Positions 33,664-44,204 of a DNA stretch of 64,000 nt are shown piece after piece. The position numbers and the translations under genes are program-made. Origin of the DNA: Zopfochytrium polystomum (lineage: Eukaryota; Chytridiomycota; Chytridiomycetes; Chytridiales; Chytridiaceae); the NCBI GenBank assembly GCA_025765615.1, contig JAIVFJ010000005.1, positions 186,001 to 250,000 on the forward strand, given 5' to 3'. Position 1 is the stretch's first letter; every line of letters starts with the position of its first letter. The notes under the pieces were generated by a model that did no database searches, was not told the DNA's origin, and saw nothing but the letters and a program-made list of their open reading frames with translations.

Positions 33664-33701
33664 TTGAGTGAAGCAGAAGTTGAGACATGAATGATTTCCA
33701 T

Positions 33702-34116
33702 TGTAAACAGTCTACTCCGAGTGAGTGAGTGGAAAAATTGAATGAAGTGGAGATGTGTGTTTGTGGGTGGTCCTTCTTCCCAACTTGGAGAGAAAGAGAA
33801 AAACTCTGTTATGAATTATTGATACAATATGATGATGATATGCACACTATAATAGTTGCTAGGCAAGCGTGACCGGCACAGGGTAAAACCCTCTCCTATA
33901 TTATCTGCTTGAGCAGAGGAGGAGGAAAACTGTTGACACCGGGTTTCTGTTCCACTTAATACTTGGAGTATTTGTCGTCAGCGCAAGCCAGCACCCAGGT
34001 CTGCATTGGTGGCGGCTCGCTCTCCCATGGGCATCATGAGAACGATAACTGACAGTGACAATAGGTTTGGGTCTGTCTTGTGCCTCTTGCTGCTAACCAG
34101 TCAGTTCCGCCTAACA
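33702..34116 (-). mobile_element. LTR-like element (family 3, ~415 bp)
   Basis: On the minus strand it starts TGTTAGGCGG and ends ACTGTTTACA. Its first part contains GGTTAGCAGCAAGAGGCAC; the later part contains CTTGCCTAGCAACTATTATAG and CTCCAAGTTGGG. Related sequence occurs at 34117-34371 (rearranged) and at 57892-58235, which shows it is dispersed. Target duplications were not found, so the class is inferred from the TG/CA ends and its copia neighbours. Confidence 0.55.
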
Positions 34117-34371
34117 CTTGCCTAGCAACTATTATAGCGTGCATATCATCATCATGTATCAATAATTCATAACAGATTTTTTTTCTCTTTCTCTCCAAGT
34201 TGGGGAGAAGGACTACCCACAAACACACATCTCCACTTCATTCACTCCTTCCACTCGCTCACTCAGAGTAGACTGTTTACAATGGGCATCATGAGAACAA
34301 TAACTGACAGTCACAATAGGTTCAGGTCTGTCTTGTGCCTCTTGCTGCTAACCTGTCAGTTCTGCCTGACA
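34117..34371. mobile_element. Rearranged second copy of family-3 element
   Basis: 34282-34371 repeats the head of the family-3 element in the same (minus) orientation. 34117-34281 is the tail of the element in the opposite orientation. It therefore forms an inverted repeat of about 165 bp with 33702-33869. It cuts off the RNase H reading frame of the neighbouring copia fragment at 34372. Confidence 0.65.
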
Positions 34372-35389
34372 GTAGTATTCTGCTTCTGTGGAGGTTTTGT
34401 GATATGTGATGTTGTTTGAGTGAGACCCAAGAGACAGCAGCACCCATGAAGAAGAAGACATAGCCAGTGCATGATTTGCGCCCTCCAGGTTCGCCCCAAT
34501 AGGATGCATCAGCGTCTGCAGCTGGTTCAAGGGCGTCATTTGTGAAGAGCCATAGCAGCTTGTCGCTTTGTCTGTGGAATAATCTGAAGTCCCAGGTGCC
34601 TTGGAGGTAGTGAGGCAGGTGGGGGAGTGCATTGCAATGATACTGGTGTGGCTTCCGTTGGAACTGGGAGAGTACATTTGTGGCAAATGCGATATCTGGT
34701 CGAGTTTGTGTTGCAAGGTATTGAATTTTCATGAGTGTGGATCGATACCAGCTTGAGTCGCTCTCACTGAGTTCAATTGACGTTTCGTCATGCATAAAGG
34801 TGATAGACATTGGAGTTGATGTTTATCCAGGTTGTCCCACATTTTCTCTCCAGTGAGAATTGTCCTGGTGTATTCGTCTAGGCCAATCCAAATGCCTTTG
34901 GTGTTGTGCTTGAGGTGGATGCAAATCACTTGGCTGACAGTGGTTTCCTCAAGAGACATGCTGTACTCAGCACAAAAAGCATCCTCAATTTTTGCGACAA
35001 GAGCTGGGGTGTTGGCCATGACATTAATGTCGTTGACAAAAACAAAGATGATTTCAAATGTTTGCTGCTGAGGGTCCACTCAAAAGAAGAGGCAGGTTCA
35101 GCAAGAGATTGGTTGAAGCTGAGCTTCTGGACAATGAACTTGCAAAGGGTGAGGAACCAGTTGTGTCCAGATTGATGAAGTCCATAGAGGCTCGTCAAGA
35201 GTTTGCAGAAAAGTCTTTCCATCTGGAGTGAATTGCTTGTGGCCTTTGGTGGATGCATATAGATGACTTCTTTGAGAAAAGCTTACAGGTAGGCTGTGTT
35301 GACATCCATGCTGTGGTACTCAAGGACAAAAGCCAGGCTGATTGCAATGAGCAGTTGAATCGCCTGGATCCAGACAACAGGAGAAGAGG

Positions 35390-36615
35390 TGTTGAAGTTG
35401 CAGTGTAGAAGGCGATGTTGTTAGTGAAGGCAGCATCACAAGAAGGTGGAAGGGTCAAGGCTGCAAAGTGAAGCAAGTGGCTGAGAGGTAGAAAGAAAGA
35501 AAGGATACAACTGAGGTTTGAATCAAGGACTTGCTCAAGGGAGCGAGTGCAACAAGTGACCAAGGGCAAGTGGGCAAAGAGAGCTTGTTTTAGAATGGGA
35601 CTGGCAAATTGGAGTGAGAGTTTTTTTTTAATAAGAAAACTCTGACCAATTTATACTCCTGCGGGGAGGTTGACCAGTTTTCCTGTTTGCCTATCTGAAC
35701 AAGACAAACTGCTTCAGACAGGACTTTGCTCTGGGGAAGTGTTGTGAACTCCTTCCCACAGAGGGAGGGTGATTTGAAATATTCAGAGCATTTCAAATCA
35801 CTCTGTGCAGAGGCCAATGTGCACGCAACTTGTTATGAATCACCCTCTGGAAACCTCTGGAACCTTCTAGAACATTCCTTCATGGAACCTTGTGGAACCT
35901 TCTGGAACCTTCTTTGCTTTCCTGACTTGTCTTGTTGTCATTGGTATCATTGGTATCATTGCATTACTAATTGCTCTTTCTGGAACTTTCTTGGAGTCTT
36001 GACAAGGAACACTCTCAAAAGGTATAAAAGGGGGATGGGGGACCTGTCCCATCCCTCAAGTGAATTATTGTTTCCAATACAATCATCACTCCTCTCAGTT
36101 CCTTGTCTGCCTTGTCCTGTCCTGCCCTGTTCCTGACACAACTGGTCTCCCCACAGAGAGGGAAAATGAATTGAAATCTTCAGGAGCATTTCAAATCAAC
36201 CAAGGTCTGTCCAGAGGTCTGTGTGCAGTCACCAGTCTTCCCACAGAAGAAAGATGATTTGAAATTATCAGGAGCATTTCAAATCAACCAGTGGGTGTCC
36301 AGAGGCCTGGACAGAGGTCTCTGCACAGCAGACAAGGGTGTTGCACACAGAGACAAAAGTCTGCTGGCCTGGAGCTGCTGTGAGCTGCCCTGGTTCAACA
36401 TTTCTCTGACCCATTGAGTGTGATTCTAATCGCATTGTCCTCGCCAGCAAAGCCTAGGAAACCAAAGCTAGAATCACCGCCGTCTTCACCTAACTCCTTT
36501 CATTGGATTCAGATTAGGCCTCTCAGCTTACCCAACTAAGTGTAAGTTGTATCAGTGACAGTGACGAGGCCACCGTCAACATAGGAAGCTGGCTTCCTAG
36601 GCTCAAATCTCAACA
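35390..36615 (-). mobile_element. Solo LTR (family 2) inserted in copia pol, itself interrupted
   Basis: On the minus strand it starts TGTTGAGATTTGAGCC and ends ACTTCAACA, about 913 bp once the nested LTR at 35831-36138 is set aside. The flanks are agagg and aaagg, a target duplication with one mismatch. It closely matches the 3' LTR at 47185-48075, including the TATA-like GGAGTATAAATTGG. It separates two parts of the reverse transcriptase domain. Confidence 0.8.
35831..36138 (+). mobile_element. Solo LTR (family 1, 308 bp), perfect 5-bp target duplication
   Basis: It starts TGTTATGAATCACCC and ends TTCCTGACA, with caact directly on both sides (35826-35830 and 36139-36143). It has a TATA box (GGTATAAAAGGGGG) at about 36021. 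It sits inside the family-2 solo LTR and is therefore the younger insertion. Confidence 0.88.
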
Positions 36616-36793
36616 AAAGGTGTCTGTAGTCAATGCCTTTGCATTGCGTGTTTCCACATGCAATAAGCCGGGCTTTCCATTGTTTCAGCAAGCCAAAAGG
36701 GTCAAGCTTCTTGGCATAAACCCATTTGCAGAACATTTCGCGTTTGCCAGGAGTAAGAACTGCCAATTCCCAGACCTTGTGCTTGTCCATAAG

Positions 36794-37101
36794 TGTCAGG
36801 AACAGGGCAGGACAGGACAAGGCAGACAAGGGACTGAGAGGAGTGATGATTGTATTGGAAACAATAATTCACTTGAGGGATGGGACAGGTCCCCCATCCC
36901 CCTTTTATACCTCTTGAGAGTGTTCCTTGTCAAGACTCAAAGAAAGTTCCAGAAAGAGCAATTAGTAATATAATGATACCAATGATACCAATGACAACAA
37001 GACAAGTCAGGAAAGCAAAGAAGGTTCCAGAAGGTTCCACAAGGTTCCATGAAGGAATGTTCTAGAAGGTTCCAGAGGTTTCCAGAGGGTGATTCATAAC
37101 A
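36794..37101 (-). mobile_element. Solo LTR (family 1, 308 bp), second copy, perfect target duplication
   Basis: Same length (308 bp) and nearly the same sequence as the copy at 35831-36138, in the opposite orientation. ataag flanks it on both sides (36789-36793 and 37102-37106). It interrupts the copia reverse transcriptase frame just before the KVWEL motif. Confidence 0.88.
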
Positions 37102-37486
37102 ATAAGAGAGTGAAGTTCCTCAAGCTTGGATGCAGTCCATTCTTCATTGTTGTCTGATGTGTGGGCTTCCTTGTGGGAACGTGGCACTGGTGGCACTGGT
37201 GGGAGTTGTGATTGGTGGATTGCTTCTTTAGGGAAGCGCTTTGGAAAGCAGGATGATGCAAGGTAGAGTCACAAGACATGGCAAGTGATTGTTCAATTGC
37301 AAGTAGCTTGCAAAGTCCAGTTGGTGCATCTTTGATGTTGACAATGACAGATGGTTGAAGTGGTGATTCAATGACAGGTTCCTGTTCAGTGTTGATGGAT
37401 GCTGCTATGCAGTCTGCCATTGGAGCTAGGCTCCTTTCATGTTGAGTCAACATCTTTAGGGTTTGAAGCCATGAAACAACCCACAT

Positions 37487-38358
37487 CCCCCCAGTAACAG
37501 AAGGGATTCAGGACCACTCTTGCATGAGCATGAGTGATCAGTGATTTTTGTTCTCAAGGCCCCATCCCTTCTTATGCAACTTGACCACTGTCTTTGCAGA
37601 TGGGCAGCATGGTGGTTTGTGTAATGTATTTGCTTCAATGGCAACTTTGGAGGGATTTTTCTGTCTTCGATAGAGTGACCCCACTGTGTGTGCAGTTTTT
37701 GTTTCTTTCTTTGGGGGGTTTTTTTTTTTGGTTGTGGGTGTTACATATTTGCGTTCCCAAAGAGAACCAATAAATACCAAAATAAAACAAAGCAAAACAA
37801 AGCAAAACAAAACAAAACAATCCAAGCGATGAAAGAGTCCAAATTCAACACCGCGTCAGCCCCAAGTCGAACAGAGACGTGTTTCCTCCTTTTTTTCCCC
37901 CCCTTTATATTTTAAATACTAAAAAAAATCCGTTGCTTCTTTCGCTTTTCCGCGACGCCAACGAAGAAGCAATTTCCGTGTTCGCGGTCGAAAAAGAAAA
38001 ATAAGTCTGCTGCGCCCTCCAAGCATCAAAGCGTACACAGCCCCCAAGAAAACAGCAGACACAATCCGGGTTGGTGGCTCCCTCCCTCCCCTCGATGTGC
38101 AGGCTCAGACCCCTCGCTCATGTGACAGTTAGTTGCCTTTCCGTGACAGTTCCTCCCTCTCTGCTCTCTCTCTCTCTGCTCTCTCTCTCTCTCTCTCTCT
38201 CGGCCAAGCAGTGCTGCGCCGCGAAGGCTTCCGCGTCATGTTTTCATGGGTCGATGAAGGGGGAGCGATGAAGGGAGGCAGGGGGGCTGGGTGCTCCGCC
38301 CATCCCGTCGGTCGCATTGCTGTTTTAGGCCTTTATAGTTTGTTGGTGCCATAAGAGA

Positions 38359-38400
<42 letters not shown>

Positions 38401-38518
38401 AAAGATAGAAGAGAAATGATTGTTGACAGACAGCAGGTGCCCCCTCTTGGTTGCCTCTGAATGCTGCTCCAGAAAGGTGCCTCCCGCTGACCTTGCTCTG
38501 CCTGTCTGCCTATCTACC

Positions 38519-38549
<31 letters not shown>

Positions 38550-39073
38550 TGATGGACGGACCAACCGGACAGGGGGCACATTGCATCACTCCATTGCAGC
38601 AAGCCATGGGTTGTTGCTCCTGCTGGTGCTCCTGCTGGCACCGTCTCTCACTCTCTGTCTCTCGCTCTCTCTCGGTTTCTCACACGCACTCGGCCACCAT
38701 GTCTGTCTGTCTCGGTCTCTCTCGATCCCCGATCCCTCATCGGTTTTCCCTTCACGGTTTTTTTTTTTCCTTTTTTTTTTTTGCCATGTGCTTTATTTTG
38801 TTTTTTTTTGCTGTTGTTGTCGTTGTTGTTGATGTTGTCGCTCTAGTTCTGTCTGTCTCACTCCCTTGCTCCCTTTTATTTCCTTCACTGGCACTCACCT
38901 GTGGCTGGTGTAGCCCATACAAGAAACAAAGCAAAAAAACTAGAAAAAAACAACGGGTGGTTCGTTGCAACAACAACAACAACAAACCGAAAAAAAAAAA
39001 AAGAAAACAAGAAAGGAGAAACACCACAGCCAGTGCCCCCCCCCCTCTCTCTCTCTCGCTCAGCCCGCCACCG

Positions 39074-39105
<32 letters not shown>

Positions 39106-39128
39106 GCTCTCTCTCGCTCTCTCTCTCG

Positions 39129-39171
<43 letters not shown>

Positions 39172-39349
39172 GCTCTCTCTGTCTCTCTGTCTCTGTCTCT
39201 CTGTCTCTCGCCGCTCTCTTTTACTCTCTCTCCCTCTCGCTCTCACCCTTGACGGCGGCGACGAACCGACGACGAACGACGACGACGAACGACGACCACC
39301 TACCTGGCTGCCGCGCGTGTGGACATCGCCCACGCCCACACCCACACGC

Positions 39350-39380
<31 letters not shown>

Positions 39381-39887
39381 GAACCCGCCTGGCACTGACT
39401 GACTGACTGACTGACTGCACTTGATACGGTGGCCAAGGCAGCGAACGAAAAAAAACGGCACAGGTGGCTTTCCTTTTTGCTGGGTGGAATGTGTTGTTAG
39501 TGTGTGTGTCTGACTCCGGGCATTCTGCACTCGCTCCCTCCCTCCACTCTCGAACGACAATACAAAAAATAGATAAAGAAATAGAACAGCAACAACACTC
39601 ATCCCGCCAGCAACCTTCCAGCCCGCTCGCGCCGCCATCAAGTGCGATAGAGACAGCCGGGAAGCAGCAGCAAGCTCACTTTGCGGCCCCCACACTTGTT
39701 GCCGGCGCGCAACGACGCCACCGACTCTGCCTGGACGAGCCAGGCGCCTCTCGCTGCTGCTGGCTCGTGACCACCCTTTGTATCGCCAACACCACCACCA
39801 CCAAGTGCGAGCAACCTCCGCCCAACACCCGTTCCTGCAGCTAGACAGGAAGAATCAGAGCCTCCACGTTGCTGGTGGCAAGGGCAA
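37487..39887. repeat. Intergenic: copia flank, then microsatellite-rich DNA
   Basis: 37487-37700 may be further decayed copia sequence but shows no recognisable motif. The rest holds (CT)n near 38160-38200, (GA)n at 38353-38398, (TCTG)n at 38517-38547, CT/GT-rich sequence at 39043-39235, (CA)n at 39350-39378 and (TGAC)n at 39396-39415. It ends as the 5' flank of the cyclin-like gene. No gene is seen. Confidence 0.7.
39043..39192 (+). repeat. (CT)n microsatellite with interruptions
   Basis: About 150 bp of CT repeat with occasional gt and gc interruptions, followed by (CA)n at 39350-39378 and (TGAC)n at 39396-39415, upstream of the cyclin-like gene. Confidence 0.92.
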
Positions 39888-42728
39888 ATGACTTCGGAAG
39901 AAGCGGCGCTTGTTCCGGCGATCACCTCGCCCATCCCGCTCAATGCCCAGCTAAAGGAAGCAGAAGGCGATGTCGCACCGGGCGGCGGTGAGAATGTGGC
40001 CGACGACGATGACGAAAACACAGTCAAGTTCTGCCTCAGTCCCGATATCGATGATGACAGCGACAGTGATGCTGAAGAGTTTGTTCCCCCCACACGCGCG
40101 CCGCCCACCGGCGTCAGATCGTTTAGCAGGAGTGGGCCCACGCCCTCAGTCAAATCGGACTCCATCTCATCTGCGGGCACTGCTGCGGCCGCCACCCGAT
40201 CGTCTTTACCACACTCGGCGGCGCCTTCAGCAGATCGCATCGGCGAATGCGGCGCGGCTGAGACTGTCACGGCCGCTAACGGAGATGCTGGTCCCACTGT
40301 CAGCAGTCCGTATTCGCAGCAGCTTGTCGACGAATCGCGAGCCCTTGCTGCGCTCGCCTCGGCCGTAGTTCTGCGTCTTGTGGGTCGTAGGTGGCAGCTT
40401 GTGATGGAGAAGAAGACCGCAGGAAGCTCAAAGGGTCGAGCACCCCCGAGCGGGTCCACCTTGTTGATGGATGCTGCCTCCGTTACGGAGCTATCGCTCC
40501 CCACTCCACAGCCCTCCCGCAGGTTAGCTTCGATCGGGCGGCTCCCATCCAATCGGTCGCATCCTTCCGTCCCGCCCCCGCCGCCGACCAACTGCGGCCT
40601 GGACGGCTGCCCCGCGGAAGCGACAAGTCTCTTGACGAACGACGGGGACCAACTGTCTCCGCCTAATTCACCTGCCGGAGCGAGCCAGCGATCGGATCTA
40701 GCGGCCAGCATGGACGTGGGGATGGAAGCAACAGCGAACAGATCGCGACAACTCCAGTGGTTGTCAACAGGAGGCTTCTTCTCCCCAGCTGCGTCCGTTC
40801 GCACTTGCTCTGGCCTTTCCACAGCTTCTTCGGCCACTTCGTCATCGTCCGCAACGCTTTTTCCTGGTTCGCCCGCACTGAAATCGAACCAAGTATCGCT
40901 CGGCTCGGCTCTCGCCGGGGGAGGCAACGGTGGACTGCCGCCAGGGTACACAGCCCATTACACGGCGAGACTCTGTCGATTGGTCACCCTCACACTATTG
41001 AAGACACCTACCCCCGCGCAAACAGTTCCAGTGGCGCTCCACTATATTCGGCGACTCATTGGCCTGTCCTCTGTCCCTCGCTCTCTGGCAACCCCAACTC
41101 GGTTGCTGCTTGTCGCCTTGGCCCTTGCAGACTCTTTTCTCAGCGACCAGCCGATACCCGGTAAGGTTTGGGATCAGATCGCAAGCGTTTCGGGCGTGAA
41201 GGAAGGGACAGACAACTCTGGACTCGTGAGCGGGTTGAAGCGCGATGCACTGGAAGCCTTGGAGTTTAATCTGAACTTTCGGGAAGAGCAGTTTGAGCAG
41301 TGGGTGGACTCGCTATCGTCGTTCGCTTCCGAGATGCAGGAGTTTCAGAGCGGTTTACGGCGCAAAGCTCCTGATCTGGATGAGCCGGGCCTGGAGTGCT
41401 CGAAAAGACGGAGAGTCAGCAGCAGCGCTCCCGCTGCTGAGCGCTTTGGGTCTGGAAGTGCATTTAACGCCGCCTTTCGCACTCTGAGTGGTGTATCCAT
41501 TGTTGGAGGGGAAAACACCGCTCCGGAGATCGTCGTAACATCTTCGTTCCGGGACAAGGCCGTTGACCCCAATGCTGCTACCACAGACACACAGGCAACT
41601 ACCTCGTCAAGACACACCGCGCCACAACCCCCAAACAGCATGTCTCACCCCCTGGTCAGCTGGCACGACCCAACCGCCAATATGCTGCCCCTTCAACATC
41701 AACGATTTCATGGACACCCGCACTCGCCGTTCCACCCGCAAGGATTTTCGCACGACCCACAGTCGCGGTTGCTGGCGTTGCCTCACCAATACCTACGCAC
41801 ACTATCCTTGCAACCATTAACCCAGCCTGCTCCATCTGCTCCTTCCCAACCTGCAAGTGCTGTCGGGTTTGCCCAGCGGCATCATACAAGCGGCGACGCG
41901 GAATTGCTTCTTGCCCGACTTGCAGCGGCAGCGGCGGCGACGACAGCAGCAGCACAAGCAGCGGCAGCAGCGAGTGTTGCTGGCAACGGCAGCCATGCAA
42001 GACACGCCCTTACCCCGCTCGGCAGTGAAAGAACCGCACCCGGACAGCCACTACCACCAGGATTACCACCACCACCGGCTCTGCTGCATCCTCCGAATCC
42101 GCTGCAGCCGTTTTCGACAACTCCAATGTACTTGGCACCGCTTCCTCAGCACTTCTACCTCGTCTCCCAAACAAGAATGCTCCACCGCCCCACCCAAGCG
42201 CCACCACCACCTCCTACTTCCTCCTGTCCGTCGTCGTCGTCGTCGTCATCATCCACTCCCTACTGCCACCTCTCCGCTGACAGCGCCGAAGACAGGCACG
42301 CCGTCGCCGAGTCGGACGCGCGCTCCACCCCCGCGACGGCAGCGCCATGCTCGCGCCTCCTCTCGAACGGCTCGCTCTTGCCGTCGTCTGTCTCGTCGTC
42401 GTCGTCGTCTGTGGACAGCTGGACTGGGTCCTTGCTGGGCGCCGAGGCGGAGGGCAGCGCGATGAGGCTGTACTCGGTTGCGTCGCTACCGGACACGGCG
42501 GCGGCGGCGCCGGTGCAGCAGTCGCATCAGCAGCAGCAGCGGCATCTCGGGGCGGGCCCCGGGCATGACGGATTACCGTCTTCTGCGTCTGCGTCTGCTT
42601 CTTCACCTGCGGCGGCGGCGGCGGCGGCGCCCGTGCCCGGGACGATCCCGCCCGGCGTGTGTCTACCGTCAGTGTTGATGGCGCTGCGCTCAGGCCGGCG
42701 AGTGCTCGGGCGGAGCGGTGTAGAATAA
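39888..42728 (+). CDS. Cyclin-like protein (Pcl/Clg1/CNPPD1-type cyclin box)
   Basis: A single-exon gene of 946 aa. The central part, near residues 345-475, reads as a cyclin fold: HYTARLCRLVTLTLLKTPTP, VALHYIRRLIGLSSVP, RLLLVALALADSFLSD, VSGVKEGTDN and RDALEALEFNLNFREEQFEQ. This order (LxLALxxADxFLxD, then LExxLExxLxF) is typical of Pho80/Pcl-type cyclins and Clg1-like relatives that activate Pho85/CDK5-class kinases. The N-terminal third is acidic then Ser/Ala/Pro-rich. The C-terminal half has a basic KRRR motif and long His/Pro/Ala/Ser/Gln stretches. No destruction box is assigned. The start at 39888 is the first ATG after a G/A-poor leader. Which kinase it binds is unknown. Confidence 0.75.
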   Translation: MTSEEAALVPAITSPIPLNAQLKEAEGDVAPGGGENVADDDDENTVKFCLSPDIDDDSDSDAEEFVPPTRAPPTGVRSFSRSGPTPSVKSDSISSAGTAAAATRSSLPHSAAPSADRIGECGAAETVTAANGDAGPTVSSPYSQQLVDESRALAALASAVVLRLVGRRWQLVMEKKTAGSSKGRAPPSGSTLLMDAASVTELSLPTPQPSRRLASIGRLPSNRSHPSVPPPPPTNCGLDGCPAEATSLLTNDGDQLSPPNSPAGASQRSDLAASMDVGMEATANRSRQLQWLSTGGFFSPAASVRTCSGLSTASSATSSSSATLFPGSPALKSNQVSLGSALAGGGNGGLPPGYTAHYTARLCRLVTLTLLKTPTPAQTVPVALHYIRRLIGLSSVPRSLATPTRLLLVALALADSFLSDQPIPGKVWDQIASVSGVKEGTDNSGLVSGLKRDALEALEFNLNFREEQFEQWVDSLSSFASEMQEFQSGLRRKAPDLDEPGLECSKRRRVSSSAPAAERFGSGSAFNAAFRTLSGVSIVGGENTAPEIVVTSSFRDKAVDPNAATTDTQATTSSRHTAPQPPNSMSHPLVSWHDPTANMLPLQHQRFHGHPHSPFHPQGFSHDPQSRLLALPHQYLRTLSLQPLTQPAPSAPSQPASAVGFAQRHHTSGDAELLLARLAAAAAATTAAAQAAAAASVAGNGSHARHALTPLGSERTAPGQPLPPGLPPPPALLHPPNPLQPFSTTPMYLAPLPQHFYLVSQTRMLHRPTQAPPPPPTSSCPSSSSSSSSTPYCHLSADSAEDRHAVAESDARSTPATAAPCSRLLSNGSLLPSSVSSSSSSVDSWTGSLLGAEAEGSAMRLYSVASLPDTAAAAPVQQSHQQQQRHLGAGPGHDGLPSSASASASSPAAAAAAAPVPGTIPPGVCLPSVLMALRSGRRVLGRSGVE

Positions 42729-44200
42729 GTGAGAAAGAAAGAATTTAAAATAAAATAAATACGCAAACAAAATAGCAATTGCCTGCGCTTCAGGATCCCA
42801 GAATGGGGGGGATTGCCTGGAGGGATTGGGGTTCTCCCAAACAGAGAGGATACTGTCTACCTAAAAAAACAAACAGTTTTGATTATTTTTTTCATCTTTT
42901 CCCCCGGGTGTTCGTGGGTGGAAGATCCCGCTCTCTGCATCGTTCATGCCCTCCGTCGACTCCACAGAGCAGCCACTCGTGCGGGCCTCACGATGTCAAC
43001 CGCCCAGTACTTGTTCGCTGCTCACACCGACCACCGTGTATCTGACGCTCCCATGCAATTGGGCGCTATCAACCGCGAAATAAGTTCCATTCTCCAGGGG
43101 CCAGTTTCGTTGCATAGCTCCGTGTCGGAGGTGCCATCACCACTCGAGTTTCCCCGCAAGACATCCTGCAATGTGATGTCTCGTGGCGCATGGCGCTCTG
43201 CCGCCATGGCCTCACGATATTCCAATTTAGCCCCAGCCGCCTCCGGGTTCAGCCCGGGAGCAAGCCCTTTCCACCATTGCCGATTGGGTTCGCCGTCGGG
43301 AAGACCTGTTGTTCTTCCGTGAGAGGGCTTAGCTATTCCGCTTGCCTTCGTATTCCATTCTCTCTCTGTAGTCTTGGGCCCTGGCCAGCTGCTCCGCCCG
43401 ACCCACTCTTTCCTTTCTTTGTTAGTCTTGGCCGACGGCCCCAGAATACAGGAGAGGCTCTCATATATGGTAAAATTACTTTTGCGCGTTTCAACATCCC
43501 GACTGCGTGTGTGGGGCAAATTCACCTGAACGTCTTTCAACGCATGAGGGGAGTAAGTCACCTGCGAGTACACTGAAATTGATTGGAGATGCTTGCCCCC
43601 ACTGTGGCCAAGATCGTACCAAAACCACCCAAGGCACGCCCTTCATCTGTCTGCAGGCGACGTGCCCAGCGCCCGCGGCCAGTCCTCATCTTCTCGGGAC
43701 CCTGCCACCCCCCCGCCGCTTGCGGGCTGCCCCATCTTCGATTTCTACCCTCGTGGGCCACCTTCGTATTTCCTTCCACAATCTCGGTTTTGAACATACA
43801 TGGCGCCCCCTCACTCAGTCCGGAAACCCCATTGTATCAGCGAAAGTTGTTGCTTACGTGGACATGCTGACGGCGGAAGCTGCCTCCTCTCAGGTGGCCC
43901 CCACTCAGGCCCGTCCCGCTTTTACTGCTGATGTCCGTGTGGTGCTTTCAGCCTGGTCAGCTGCGGCTCGTTTTCAGCGATCATTCCCAGGCCTCTTACG
44001 CATTCACTCTTTCTAAGCGTTTCTGATTCTGGTCTCGTTAACCATGTGCCGCGGCCGCGATATCCTCCGGCTGCGCCCGATGGCGTGGAATGAAGGGCAG
44101 CAACGAGGAGGGTTCCGCGAACAGAGGAAAGTTTGGGGGAGATGAGAACACCATTTCGGAGGAGAGTGCGGATGGAAGGGACGAGGTTCCAAGACCGACA
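42729..44200 (+). other. Unassigned region with possible recombinase-like remnant
   Basis: A/T-rich to about 42900, then GC-balanced with broken frames. A plus-strand frame at about 43567-44016 has a zinc-ribbon-like ACPHCGQDRTKTTQG and ICLQATCP followed by GNPIVSAKVVAYVDMLTAEA and ARPAF. The GNP-helix part recalls the start of tyrosine-recombinase-like ORFs of fungal mobile elements. I cannot confirm it, and no catalytic domain is present. Confidence 0.25.
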
Positions 44201-44204
44201 TAGT

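Larger units (their letters stand above)
34372..37486 (-). pseudogene. Decayed Ty1/copia pol (reverse transcriptase/RNase H), split by LTR insertions
   Basis: Three minus-strand blocks belong to one copia-type polyprotein: 37486-37102, 36793-36616 and 35389-34372. The first two, across an LTR insertion, carry the start of the reverse transcriptase domain (KVWELAVLTPGKREMFCKWV and KQWKARLIACGNTQCKGIDY). The third carries SMDVNTAYL, LYGLHQSGHNWF, and the region of the catalytic motif, where the usual YVDD reads FVND. It continues to TRPDIAFATNVLSQFQ and the RNase H part DADASYWGE and STEAEYYC, where the frame ends abruptly. Frameshifts and stops occur between the blocks. No complete gag, protease or integrase is seen. 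The element is inactive. Confidence 0.85.
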
